The notes: a model not told the origin generated them from the letters alone. A stretch of DNA of 64,000 nt from Voacanga thouarsii (GCA_026120185.1 JANUWF010001815.1:186001-250000), one strand, 5' to 3'; positions 24,006-35,439 are shown, counted from the first letter of the stretch. Translations and numbers: made by a program.

Positions 24006-26002
24006 AGAAGAAGAAGAAGAAGAAGAAGAAGAAGAAGAAGAAGAAGAAGAAGAAGAAGAAGAAGAAATCTCATTAGCATGCTTAAACACATATATGTTCA
24101 TTAGAGATTGAAGATTAGCGAAGATGAAGTTGATTGAATAATCCTACATTGATGGTGTTCTTGAGCCTTCACAAAATTTCTGGTTTTTTATCCAAAAGTG
24201 CAAGTTGAATTTTGGAGTTTGATGTTAAAAATGGTACGGATGGACTCACAGCAATGAATAGATGAAATCTAGAATTTTTAGAGGTAGTTTGAAGTGATTT
24301 GGAGTGGTATTAGGTGAAAGGAAGGAGTAGGTGTTCTTGGTGTACTATGTGTTCTTTAAGGTTGAAGAAAGTAGAGATCTTTTAGATGGAGGCTGCCGAA
24401 ATTCTATGAGGATTAGGGTTGCCGATTTTCTGTAGGGTTTAGGTAGATGGATTTTCTGGTTTGGAAGGGAAAAGGAAAGCTAGTTGTTGGAATCCTTGAA
24501 GAATATTTTTATGAAGGAAATTTGGAAACAAAATATTCAAGAATATCTTTGATTATGGAAGAGTTTTGGAAGTCTGCCATGGCTGACTGTTTCAGCAGAA
24601 TTTCAGTGGGATTAATGCTGGTCTACGGGAGCTTATGGTGGCCGAAAGTAAGGTGCTTAATGGTGAAGAAGAAGTCTGGTTATTTGGGGAAAGCATTAGG
24701 GGAAGTTGCTAAATAAAGGTGGTTGGAATTTTGGAAATCAATCAAGCAAAATTGCAGTGATTTGTTGGAGAGATTTTTGGACAGCCATTGTTGAATTTCG
24801 TGCAGAAGCTTAAGGAGGACAATGGAGCTCTGCTACTAGAGGTTTAAGGAAGGTTTTTTCAGAATAAGGTTGGTGTTTCGGCTGGGAGAAAAATAGAAAA
24901 CAAAACTGGAACTTGGACTGCCCAGAATTTTTGCTGGGCAGAATTTTTCTGGGCAAATTTTCGGCTGCCATTTCTAGCCGACTTTCAGAGGGTTTGAAGG
25001 GTGACTTCAAGGGTTTTCAAGGCTGGTTTCCAGCCTTCTTCATGAAGGAAAAACATAGCTAAGGTGCTACACAAAATTTGGAAGAAAACAGCTTGGTTTT
25101 GGACTCTCAAAGTGGCGATTTGTACAGGAATTTTTCCTATTGTTGTTCCAGCTTTGAGCAGTCCGAAAATGGCCAAGAAATTCAGATTGTAAACTGATCC
25201 TAAAGAACATTTTTCTGGCAGCATTTGGAAGGGAATGTTAGCTAAGAAAGTCAACATTTTGAAGGCACAACAAGCTGGAAAATTTCAGCTCATTCCAAGA
25301 AGGAAGATAACTAGCTAGAGGGAATTTTCAGCCAACTCACTAGAGGGATTTTTCCTCTTGGAATTTCCCACAACTCTTCCACATTTTTCAGACCATAAGA
25401 AGTTTTTTACTAAGACATTTTGATCCTATAAGATCACAGTACTTTACTGAAATTTATGGAATAAAATGGCTAGAATTACTTGATCAAACTAATAAGTTGA
25501 GAATTAAGGAAAATCAAAGATCAAGGGAAAATGAATTCCCTGTAGGAAATTGGAGTAGGGTAAGGGAGTAGAATGAGGTTACTCCTAACATGTCTCTCTT
25601 AAGACATCATCCCTACCTTACTCCAAGCTCATAAGGGCGAAATTATTCTTCCCCAAGCAAAAATAAAATTTAATCAAGTTAAAGCTTGTATGATGGAATT
25701 TGAACCCAAGACCTCAAGAATTGATTCCAAAGCTCTGACCACTAATCCATAACAACTCTTTTTGTTATTTCCACTAGAAAATTAATTCATATTTAATCCT
25801 CAAGCTATCTTCCTTTTTTCACCTCATGCAAAAATTACCATTTTGCCCTTCTCACATAATACTCATCAACAAGACTTCAAGACAATAAAACTCAAATCCA
25901 AAGCACATAAAAATCACATAGAAATATATTTAATCATGAAATAAAATATGATATGCATTCCAACCCCCTTACTCTAAGGTTGGTTTTGATTGGGGTTTCA
26001 CA
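21558..26002 (-). mobile_element. Solo LTR E of the Tekay-type family, minus orientation (4,445 bp)
   Basis: On the plus strand it starts TGTAACACCCCG and ends GGGTTTCACA, the reverse complement of the family termini. The 5-bp GAAGC target duplication is perfect (21553-21557 and 26003-26007). It splits the gag gene of copia fragment D2. It carries the tRNA-like segment (25690-25756) and a compound GA/GAA microsatellite (23961-24066). That microsatellite creates meaningless poly-Ser, poly-Arg and poly-Leu frames. Confidence 0.95.
23961..24066 (+). repeat. Compound (GA)n(GAA)n microsatellite
   Basis: About 20 GA units pass directly into about 21 GAA units. It occupies the LTR position that is a simple CT/GA run in the other copies, so the trinucleotide expansion is specific to this copy. 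Confidence 0.95.
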
Positions 26003-26007
26003 GAAGC

Positions 26008-26640
26008 CCTAGCAATCATAGCCTTAGACTGTGGCTTCATGAACTTCTCCGCCACCTGGAGCTTTTTCATTAACTGAGTTAAACTTATGTTTAACTTGTT
26101 CATATTGTAGTTCAACTTGAACTGAGTAAAAGAGCCCAGCAAAGATTCGATAACCATGTCCACTTGGCTCTCGGGGTCAATAACATCCCCTAAGACTTCC
26201 GCTTCCTTGTAAAAGGCAATCATTTTGAACATATGCTCTCTGACTGATGCTCCCTTAGCCATCTTAGTATTTATGATCGTTCTATGAGCTTTCTGCCTTG
26301 CGAGCCAGCTCTTATCGGCAAACATCGTGGCTAATGACTGGCTAATGTCATATGCAGTGACTATGTGCTCTTGTTTGGACTAGAGCACATTAGACATGGA
26401 GGCCAACATATAGCAATGAGTCATCTAGTCAGTCTTCTTCCATGCCTAGTTAGCCTCGCACTGAATATCGATGGAACCTTCCCCGATAATAGAATAGGTT
26501 TCATAGAGGGCATACTTATACCCCTCAGTTGAGAGTATTATGTCCAAGCTCCTTTTTTAGTCCACATAATTTGGACTCGTTAACTTATTTTCTAGAAGAA
26601 TAATGGCCAAAAGACTAAAAGAACCTCCATTAACCATTTT
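26008..26640 (-). pseudogene. gag: Copia gag N-terminal part (D2, distal piece; minus strand)
   Basis: Gag is the capsid protein of the copia virus-like particle. The minus frame opens near 26638 with MVNGGSFS and NKLTSPNYVDWKR, then shows MFADKSWLARQKAHRTIINT and VREHMFKMI, typical of the plant copia gag (UBN2-like) domain. An in-frame stop lies near 26425, and a longer frame resumes at 26325. The gene is interrupted at 26007 by solo LTR E and resumes at 21552 with the zinc knuckle. No tRNA primer site is visible just upstream of the start. Confidence 0.8.
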
Positions 26641-27770
26641 TTAAAAATTCAAAATAGAAGAAATCTCAGTTTGTGAAAAAATAAAAATAATTTGTGCACT
26701 TTATCTTCATATTAAATCCGATAATAGTTGACCCTATCACTATTATCTTTAATATGATTAATTTGGCTCTTAGTAAAACTAATATAGCTTTTTGGAAAGA
26801 TTAACAGTTTTCTAAGAAAAGTGTATTAACCACTACAAATTAGTTTCCTTTCTAGATAATGATCTAGAAGATAACTCCATCGATGGGATGGTCGTTTCTT
26901 CTCATTTCCTATGGACATTCCTCGCAGTATAACCTCTAACATGGACTAGCCGATCATAGCACGTGTCTCTGGTAATTAATTACATCCATCCATTAGTTCT
27001 AGATCCTTGTGGTATCCCCATCCTATACGGGTTCACTCCCAGGGTGATGCGAGGGGACCCACGATCTCTAATGAGGATCGTGATGGAAGCTGTGGAGCCG
27101 TTGGAACCCCTCTCCCATTTAGTCTTTTAAAACAAGATTTTTTAAAGAAAATATCCTTTTGAAAATTTCTCATTAAGTATCCATTAACTCTTTGTAAAAT
27201 ATCTAAATTCATAAATCTCTATGTCAAGGTAAAATTCTTTAAGAGATTTTCTATGAATTTATTTTATATAGTTAAGAACTTAATGATTTCCAAAAATTTC
27301 CTTTTAAACTTTCTAGAGACTTTAGTCTCAAATTTAATTTGACAAAAATAATTTTCTAATGCAAAATAGCTTTGTATTTTAACTTAAAAAAATATCTAAA
27401 TCTAAAATATTTTCTATGTCAATGATAAAATCCTTTGAGAAATATCGAAGGATTAATTTTTGTCCAAGTTAAAAATAACCCCCTTTTTTTAAATTTGAAA
27501 AATGTGTTTCTTGTCATAAATTTCCCAAAGACTTTGGTCATTGAGGAAACGCGCACACAGGGTACAAAAAAGAATTAAGCATGCTAGAAAATTGTAAACG
27601 TTTTCATGCTTTTTTATTCTTTTAACCTGAGTGTCCAAATAATAGAATTAAATACATTAATTAATTAACGGTCTTGTTTAATTCTAAATTTCATTTACTA
27701 TTATTTTTCGTAGAAAATATTCAAAGAATATTAACTATTGCAATAAAAATAACTTTACTTGGTATGGGAC

Positions 27771-27807
<37 letters not shown>

Positions 27808-28462
27808 CCCTCTAGTCCAGTGCACCCACCACATGGGATCATGGCCCATGGGAAAAACCCATGGACCACGATGCCAGGTGGGTGTAGCTTCCGTGAGGAA
27901 GCTGCTGAGGAAACCGGGCTTCTGCTAGGAAGCTTCCTCACGCACAGAGCTGAGCCAAGGCCATCTTGGGCCCGGCTATGGCTGGCTTGGGTGGCTTTGG
28001 GTCCTCTCACATCTGCAGCGCGGCTCGGCTATGGCAGTATTCATCTTCTTCGTTGTTTCCTCTACGTTTCAAATGCTACTGAGATTTGTTTTTTACATAG
28101 ACTTCACAAGAAATCATCCAAAATAATCCACAAATGCCTATGCCTTTAATTATAGGCTTGCACGAATACTATGAAATCTACAAAAATTAATTACAGAGGT
28201 TCCATGTCTCAACCGCAAGACGTACAGAGCATGAACTACCTATACCAGAAAACACAAAAGATCATAGATTATGATCAAACAATCATCTAACCATTTTTAT
28301 TCACTAACATGTATCCTATATTGCCATATAAACCAGGCACTGGCACCATATTAAGGTAAATTTGGCAAAAATGAATAATGCACAATAGCATGTCATAGAA
28401 CAAAAAAAACAAATAGAGCAGCGGAAGTCTATTTACCTCTGCATGTTTTCGCTGGTCTAGGA
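26641..28462. other. Unassigned region, probably copia leader/LTR remains
   Basis: It lies upstream (in minus sense) of the D2 gag start, where a leader, PBS and 5' LTR would be expected. I cannot find a TGGTATCAGAG-type PBS or LTR ends. Visible items are AT-rich sequence, a (TA)n run (27775-27804), a GC-richer block (about 27805-28030) with short hairpins, for example AGCTTCC/GGAAGCT (27887-27904) and two CCATGGG palindromes, and an AGCAGCGGAAG motif (28418) often seen near copia LTR ends. No supported gene. Confidence 0.4.
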
Positions 28463-29510
28463 TGTAACACCCCACTACCTAGGCCCGCCAGGGCCGGGGA
28501 TGTCGCCCCATCCAAAGGACAAGGGGTCTTTATAACTAGGTCACACAAATAAAAATTGCGGAATAAAAATAATACTTGAACTTAAAATTTATTACATCCC
28601 AAAAACAAATCCAATAAATCCATGAATAAATTAAAGAATACACAAAATAAATCCATAATAACATTCATCCACCCTCATCTTCCCCGAAACATTACACAAA
28701 ATAAATTATCAGAAAATCTTCCAAAGCAGGCAATATCAAGCTACTCACCCCTACAGTAGGACCGACCTGAAATCATGGTAAAAATGGTGGTGAGACAGAA
28801 ATCTCAGTACGTCCGTGTGTGTTTAAGTGTCGGGTAAAAACAGTTCGTGAATGCAAAGTATAAAATTCTTTATAAAAGATCACTGGCAAGCAATAAACAT
28901 CCGTCAAAAGTAAGAGTGGTGTTTTGGCTTTTCCATCCATACATAATTTAGAAAATCAACCACTCAAAAGAAAGGGTTATGGGTTACCACACGTTGGGCC
29001 CCATAACCGAATGGTCAGCATGCCACACTTTGTGCATACCACCGATCAGAATGCCACACTTTGTGCAGACTGACAAAAGTAGGTGATCGGCCTACTGGGC
29101 AAGATACTCCTCCTTCTCTATACCCAAACAACAACCGGGTGTCCATTCCGGCAAAACACAGTCACTTGACTGAAAAGAACACTGCTAGCTCGGACCGGCA
29201 CGACCCACTGGACTGACGTCCTATCCGGGAAGGACTCACCCCTCAGAGGTGGCCACCTACTGAGAGACTTACCCTAACCCCTCAAAGACTAGCCCTAGTA
29301 GTCCACCCTTATTGAGTACTTAACGTAACGTATCCCACTTGGGAAAAATGAACAAACACAGTTCCACTTGAACATGGCAATTAAGGGTTTCCAAAATCTT
29401 TGTCAAAAACAGCTTCAGAAAGAGTTCTAAGTTTGAGTAAATCTGCTTATTAAATTTCAAATAACTCATCTCGACGGAAATAAAACAGGAGACAACCCTC
29501 AATTACCTAT
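28463..29510 (-). repeat. Truncated Tekay-type LTR fragment F (minus orientation)
   Basis: It starts TGTAACACCCCAC and matches the 3' end portion of the family LTR in reverse orientation: hairpin block, the ACTGAGATTTCTG region, the GC-richer block and the CAATTACC region. Similarity ends near 29510. The first kilobase is well preserved, so truncation is by junction rather than decay. Confidence 0.85.
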
Positions 29511-30239
29511 GGACGAACGTGGGACATCTACCTGATGGATTAGATTAGAGAAATGTTTTGGGGTATTCTCTCATTAGGTACATACACCCTACATGTTAAT
29601 TTTGGCCTAACTATGTCTTAGTCACTTTAGACATATAGGGATTAATGTGGAGTATTTGGTTCCAAGACTTTAGATAAATAACAAATCTATTCCAAAGAGG
29701 GTCTTGTGTTCAGTATTTTGCCAACAAGTATTTGGTTTAAATGGTATAATACAAATACTCAATATTTTCCAAAAAATTTGAATTCCACGAGAGGATAAAT
29801 TTTATTATTGTGCATATCTGCTCAAGTTATCTTTATTCATGCATCATGACATTTATTTTGAAAACTGTGCCACAACCACACACCTCGGACTTACTGAGAT
29901 TATTTATAATCTCACACAATTTCTCTAATCACGTTTTTAGGGGAATAAAAGTTTATCAAAACTAGGGCTCGAAGTTCTATTTTGCAATAGTGATAGGTCT
30001 TTGTACATTTATTATATTAATTTTGATTGGATAATTAGAATTTTTTTCAGTCAAACTTAGAGTTTATATTTTATCAATCTTAGTGAATTTCTTCATGATA
30101 TAATTCAAGTACCAAAGATTTATCCTTTTCTTTTACTTTCTTCTCTCTAGTTTTATCCTATAGCATTATATAGAACCCTAGTCTAAAGGATGGGGTGGCA
30201 TCACAAGCCATTTAGGCTACATATTTGGGGGGTGTTACA
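29511..30239 (+). repeat. 3' end of a diverged long-LTR family (plus orientation)
   Basis: It ends GGGGGGTGTTACA (30239), preceded by TAGAACCCTAGTCTAAAGGA and a GGGGTGGCATC block like the ends of the Tekay-type LTR and of the 36079-53699 LTR. CACACACCTCGGACTTACTG (near 29876) matches the conserved pre-terminal motif. Orientation is opposite to fragment F, which abuts it. The start of this LTR is not visible. Confidence 0.55.
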
Positions 30240-32286
30240 GTAGGACTTGCAAATTCTTTTCCAAAATTTTTACTCCCAACTTCTAGAGCTTATTTATTTA
30301 TGAAAATTTTGCACTCAAATAATTGCATGCACTTCGAAGTTTTTGTTTTCTTTACCTTCTTATCTGCTTGGTCACTTTGGGTTATGATTAATTGTTTTAT
30401 TTTCATCCATTGAGGACAATGTCTAGTTTAAGTGTGGGGGTATTGAATTAGAATTCGTTTTCCAAGTTTCTTGGGTGATTTTTTGCATAATTTCAAATTT
30501 TGGAGATTTCTAATAAATAAATTGGTGAAAACAATTCTTTTCTTTTTACTTTGAAAATTTTCTATTAAATTGAAGATAACTAAGTCTTAAGAATTTAGTA
30601 TAGCCTTGTTTATATTTTTACTAGATTTTTTACATTGAAAATTTTATATAAGTGATATGATGAAGTATAAGTTTGGTATATATGCTAATTTTTGTTGAAA
30701 AATTGTCTACACTACTCCGAAATTTGGGTTTAAGTAAATGAGATAAAGAAAAAATATGGGATGCAAGTGTTCAAAACTAGTTGTATTCTCATGGGTAAAA
30801 ACAAATGTTGTAGGGGGCCAATACAGTGGGATGGAGTGAAACGCACTCACTTGAGGCTATAAATCCTAAGAAAAAATAAATGATGTTACAAAAAGCTATT
30901 GAAAATTGTGTTCTACCATAAGCATGGTCAGGAGCATGGCCAGATTAAACGGTTGTGAGTGATCCCTTGCCTCTAGCAGGAATTTTTGTTTAGAATTTGT
31001 GCATGACTTCCTTGCCCGTGCCTACAAGTCGTGCGACCATCTTGAAGAGTTTAGAAAGTGCTCAACAAGTCCAATGGAAGTGTAAACTTCCTAAATTCAA
31101 TTGAGGGTGGTTTACGAGAGTTCTATAAAGGTAAATGACGTTCAAATTCATGATATCTTGGAATATACTTCTCCAAAAACATAATACTTTGAGAGAAAAG
31201 TGTCAAATGAGGCTAGGAAAGGAGGACAAGGTAAGGAGGTATGAAGCCTTAAGATTGTAGGCTTCCCAAATGTTATCTTTCAATCTTTCTCTTGTTGTTT
31301 CTTATTTCCAAGTAGTTTGTTTCTCTTAGTATCCATTGTATTCAAACAATTGACTTTTTATCAATGTTTTGAGGCTAAATTTTGTTATTTGGCTTTAGTT
31401 ACTTTGAGATATATGTTTTAAAGATTCTATCTTTGATTTTACAAGGATTATCTCTTTAGTATTTGTGTAATTCCATATTTCTTTTCATACCAATTGTGTT
31501 AAGTTTTTATACTTGATCAACATAATTAACTTGCATAATTAAATAGTTAGGAATGTTAGTTATTGATTGATTTGCCATAATTGGTCATTAGGTTGATTTG
31601 CTAGTAACATCTATTTGTCTTGATTGAGTTGCAAGTTTTTGTAATTAATTAGGATTGATAGGGAATTATATGATTCAAGTTAGATATGTTTGTAAGTTTT
31701 TGGAATATATTCTAACTTGTTGTTGATGATGCCTTGATTTTCTTATCAATCTTCTTTTCAATCAATAATACTTGTTAAATTGAAATATTAATGTCTTTAA
31801 GAAAATATTAATCAAATTTGAAGTAGATTGAGAAGAAGGTTAGGGGCAAATTGGAAGCGTTTGACCAAAATTAATCCACTTATGCAAGGTTAGGAATTTT
31901 GGGTAGTTTTACAAGAGCTCTAAAATCAACTACTCAAATTGATCATTTTTCTATAATAAGTTCAAAACTTGATTTCATGCAATATGCCTAAGAACTCAGT
32001 AATTTCTTAATTAGTCTTGAAATTTCTATTTTCATTTTGTTTCCTATTAATATTCTAGTTTCTTAATTTGTTTAGGATTAGTTTCAGGTAATTTCCTAAT
32101 TTACTTCCCCCCAATTTACTTTATGTTTAAGACATCATAAGATAAATTTTTGTTAATTATACAAGAGTTGTTCATAAGGTTTAGATAAGGAGAAAATATA
32201 ATGATATACTTCTGTTGAATTCCTTGTGGGTTCGACACCCTACGTGCTGCTATACTATATTATATCTTAGGGAGAATAGTTTATAA
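30240..32286 (+). mobile_element. OTA-type gypsy 3' remnant (pre-LTR tract and LTR-like end)
   Basis: CATTGAGGACAATGTCTAGT followed by TTAAGTGTGGGGG (30407-30440) is the pre-LTR signature also seen in element B. About 1.8 kb later, CCTTGTGGGTTCGACACCCT (near 32222) resembles the segment near the end of OTA LTRs. No pol sequence remains, and the LTR start cannot be fixed. The stretch is otherwise AT-rich with no supported gene. Confidence 0.4.
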
Positions 32287-32691
32287 ATTTCTTTGTGATG
32301 GTTGGATGGTTGATTGATGACTGCATTTAAATGACCCTATTCTAAATGTCATGATTCTCCTACAACAAAGACTGCCAATTCAATTTTATTTACTTTCACA
32401 TTTCCGAAAAACATTGCACTCCTTGTCTGTTGTGAATTTATCTTTCATTATATAGAGTATTTACTAGATTCACTTTCAATATCTTTTCCAGATTTACTAA
32501 GTTTCACCGGAACATTGGTTTCCAAATTGTCTTTAATTTTGTTCCCGTATCAAACTGTGCTACTATTATTGAAGTAAATGTGAAGTAAATAAAATTGAAT
32601 TGGCAGTCTTTGTTGTAGGAGAATCATGACATTTAGAATAGGGTCATTTAAATGCAGTCATCAAGCAACCATCCAACCATCACAAAGAAAT
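32287..32691. repeat. Inverted repeat 1: ~117-bp arms, 172-bp spacer
   Basis: Left arm 32287-32403 (ATTTCTTTGTGATGGTTGG...) is nearly the exact reverse complement of right arm 32576-32691; the differences are a single-base indel near the inner edge and one or two substitutions. The 405-bp unit has MITE-like dimensions. I see no clear target duplication and no TIR that identifies a superfamily. A TTTAATTTTGTTCCCGTAT segment in the spacer (ending at 32550) recurs just outside (ending 32721). Confidence 0.85.
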
Positions 32692-32719
32692 ACTCTACTA
32701 TTATTTAATTTTGTTCCCG

Positions 32720-32992
32720 TATGTTTGGAGTTAGATCCATGCCAAATGCATGGCTTTATATGTTTCCTTTTAAGAATAGGAGTAATATTCCTATGTAATG
32801 AAATCAAGAAGATTAAGGTGGCTCTTCAACAAGGAACTTAAACAAACTAAGACGACGTCGATCAGATTGTCTAAGTTCCTTGTTGAAGAGCCACCTTAAT
32901 CTTCTTGATTTCATTACATAGGAATATTACTCCTATTCTTAAAAGGAAACATATAAAGCCATGCATTTGGCATGGATCTAACTCCAAACATA
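32720..32992. repeat. Inverted repeat 2: perfect 121-bp stem, 31-bp loop
   Basis: Arm 32720-32840 (TATGTTTGGAGTTAGATCC...) and arm 32872-32992 (...GGATCTAACTCCAAACATA) are perfect reverse complements base for base. A transcript would fold into a 121-bp duplex with loop 32841-32871, which holds GACGACGTCG. Perfect pairing implies a recent inverted duplication, or repair that keeps the arms identical. I do not recognise a gene or known microRNA in the arm. Possible natures are a MITE, a young hairpin small-RNA locus, or an inverted gene fragment. Confidence 0.9.
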
Positions 32993-33002
32993 CCCTCACC
33001 TA

Positions 33003-33022
<20 letters not shown>
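33003..33022 (+). repeat. (TA)n microsatellite, continuing into a CA run
   Basis: TATATA... passes into ACACACACACAC (to about 33039), right after inverted repeat 2. Confidence 0.9.
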
Positions 33023-33037
<15 letters not shown>

Positions 33038-33039
33038 AA

Positions 33040-34680
33040 CACGTTGGGATGCTTTTGGTACAACCGGTGAAGCCAGAAAAGCATAGGCTGTCAACTTGTG
33101 AAAGCCAGAAAAAGGTAAAAGCCTGTAGGCCAGATGGCAAATTTGAAACTTGCAGCCAAAATAGGCAGCAACAACTCTTCCAGTTAGGCTCCACAGGGAA
33201 TGGCTCCTTTTTAATGTAAATAAAATTAGAAATCTTCCAATTTTGCATAAAAATAAGATAACTTATTTGTTAATAATATATGTGGTTGTGATTCACCCAG
33301 ATAATTCTATCATTCGTTTTCATGAAAATTTCACTTTTAATAACTACTTTATTTAGTAGAATTCTTTTTATTTAATCTCAAAAATTAAATATAATTGCTG
33401 TGGATGCGGCGTATATTTATAAACATTGGAAGATGTTTAGTTCCATTTGCACTGAATACGAGCCTTGCTTGGCTGGACAATAGGGCATGAGACAGATGAA
33501 ATGATTCAACTTCTGGACAAGTCTAGAATAGTATTATTAAGAATTTCAGATAATTTTTTTTTTCTGAAGAAATTATATTCTCCGTTAATTGTTGGTGAGA
33601 GAGGCATATTTTAATTACGTATCCTTCCCTTGAGATGGAAATATTTTTGAAAGTAGATTTAGCTTCCATTTTTGCCAGAAAGGATGTACATCCCCCCCCC
33701 CCCGCCCCCTTCCCCCCTTCTTTTCTTCCTGAGGTAAATATCCCGAATTTATGTTACTAAATTTTCTTGCTTTAGTTCCTTGGAAACAAAAAGTTGACAA
33801 ATAAACAAAAGCCATTCTTCTTAAAAAAATAAAAAGAAGAAAAAAACTCTTGGAAAATAATTCTTTTTTATTTTACTTAAAGGATTTAATATGAACACTT
33901 TATTTTAGCTATCTATTAGAAACTTTAAATAATAGAAAGGCGATGTATGCTCCAAAATTTTAAAATTTCACTCTGTTAGCAAAAACAAAAACTCTATGGT
34001 GAACCCTAAGGAATGCGATACGATCAATTTACGTTATTTAATGCATAATATATATGGCAATCTCTATTCTTGTGGAATTTCATACCAGTTATTTTTTTTA
34101 TAAGAGAAAGAAAAAATAATTATCTTAGGTTTGTTCTTATATCTTTTTGAAATTTCATGATTTGTAAAAGAAAAAAATTGTTTGATTTGTCTTCAATTAT
34201 CCACAATTTAGGAGAGCAAACATACTTTATACTGTCTATGATTATATGAATCATGTTGGAAATTTGTTCAGGATTATGAAAGAGTAACATGGGAGATGAG
34301 GGAGGGATTGACTAATGACAAGGATTTAGTATTTTATTGCATGGCAGATTGGTCATTCGCTGAAAAAACAGAAAATTAATGGACTTTGTGGAGTATATAT
34401 ACGTTTGTGTTTTCATATGAAAGAAACGATAACAGTAGTATGACAGCCAATGCATGTAATGGTCAATATCTGAATCATTTTGCTATACTTAAGAGCATGT
34501 AAAAATTATAGATCGGAAGGAAGTAAAAGAACATGTCATATCAGTGTTCGAATGCAATTGATCAAGACCAGAAATACAAGAAAGTCAGAAATTCCGTCTT
34601 TCTTATTGTGGAGTTAACAAGTTTTCTTGAATTTCTAGTCCCTATTGCATAACTCATTGATATGCTTTATTTCTAGAATG
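33040..34680. other. AT-rich intergenic sequence
   Basis: No gene or element is recognised. It contains a C-rich homopolymer-like run (33692-33719). The only reading frames are short and interrupted. The right part lies downstream of the minus-strand proline-rich gene; an AATAAA-like hexamer on the minus strand (near 34665) could serve as its poly(A) signal. Confidence 0.5.
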
Positions 34681-35346
34681 TCACAAGAAAACGCCATCGA
34701 GGGTTTGCATAATATGGAGACCAGTATTAGAATCTGAAATATTTTGGTGGTGAAGAGCTCTAATCATGCCTTGGAGGTTTTGTATGTTTTGGAGGCGGAG
34801 GTGGAGAAAAAATTTTGCGGTGTGGTGGAGGAGGTGGTGGTGATGAAATAACCGGCGGAGGGGTTGTTTGGGAGGCGAAGGTGGAGACAAAATATTGCAG
34901 CGTGGTGGAGGAGGTGGTGGCGAAATAAAATGTAGTTGTGGTAGTGGTGGTGGTGAAGTAACCGGTGGAGGGGACTGTTTGGGAGGAGGAGGTGGAGAGA
35001 ACCTATTGCAGTGTGGTGGAGGAGGTGCTGGTGAAGTAACCGGTGGTGGGGAATGTTTAGGAGGCGGTGGAGGAAGTGATGGTAAAATAGAAGGCGGGGG
35101 TGGAGGTGAAGTATTTCGTGTTGGTGGTGGAGGAGAGGTCATGTTAGCCGCTGGTGGTGGTGGTCGTGACCGGCATTCGGGAAGTAAGTATTCGATGCCT
35201 AAAAGTCGTAGAATTTTGCATACAGCATCCAAATTATCCGCCAATATACCCACATTTGCGCTAGAGGTCTGAGCATTCGCAGTAGTATGCCCCAAAATAG
35301 AGAAGAGTGCTATCAGAAGACATAGCAATGTCCTATGTATCGCCAT
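34681..35346 (-). CDS. Secreted proline-rich/extensin-like cell-wall protein, apparent 3' frameshift
   Basis: The most likely host gene. The preferred start (35346) is the second in-frame Met, because MAIHRTLLCLLIALFSILG followed by HTTANA is a good signal peptide with cleavage before QTSS. The in-frame ATG 15 bp upstream (35361) would add MLFPS. A short region with two Cys (DAVCKILRLLGIEYLLPEC) precedes a long run of SPPPP, PPPPKHSPPP and PPPPKQSPPP repeats typical of extensin-like wall proteins. Near 34860 the Pro repeats change to His/Leu-rich sequence. One base seems missing relative to the upstream repeat units; the neighbouring frame stays proline-rich and stops at 34760-34762. So the C-terminus is probably shifted, by mutation or sequencing error. 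No introns are needed. The glycine-rich plus-strand frame here is its antisense shadow. Confidence 0.72.
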   Translation of the reverse strand: MAIHRTLLCLLIALFSILGHTTANAQTSSANVGILADNLDAVCKILRLLGIEYLLPECRSRPPPPAANMTSPPPPTRNTSPPPPPSILPSLPPPPPKHSPPPVTSPAPPPPHCNRFSPPPPPKQSPPPVTSPPPLPQLHFISPPPPPPRCNILSPPSPPKQPLRRLFHHHHLLHHTAKFFLHLRLQNIQNLQGMIRALHHQNISDSNTGLHIMQTLDGVFL

Positions 35347-35439
35347 GCTTGGAAACAACACTGCAAAATATCCGAAAAGATGTTGATGGAGTTAACTGAT
35401 CTTGTTCACTCTTGTGTCAAAAAGAACGCATTTCTTTGC

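Noticed and set aside
23813..24104. Poly-Ser, poly-Leu and poly-Arg frames
   Set aside because: Translations of the GA/GAA microsatellite inside solo LTR E.
27735..28149. Overlapping ~90-109-codon frames with YIYIYI runs
   Set aside because: Driven by the (TA)n run and a GC-richer block on both strands, with no recognisable domain.
34868..35272. 134-codon glycine-rich plus-strand frame
   Set aside because: Exact antisense of the proline-rich gene (CCN/GGN codons). The minus strand has the signal peptide and TATA box.
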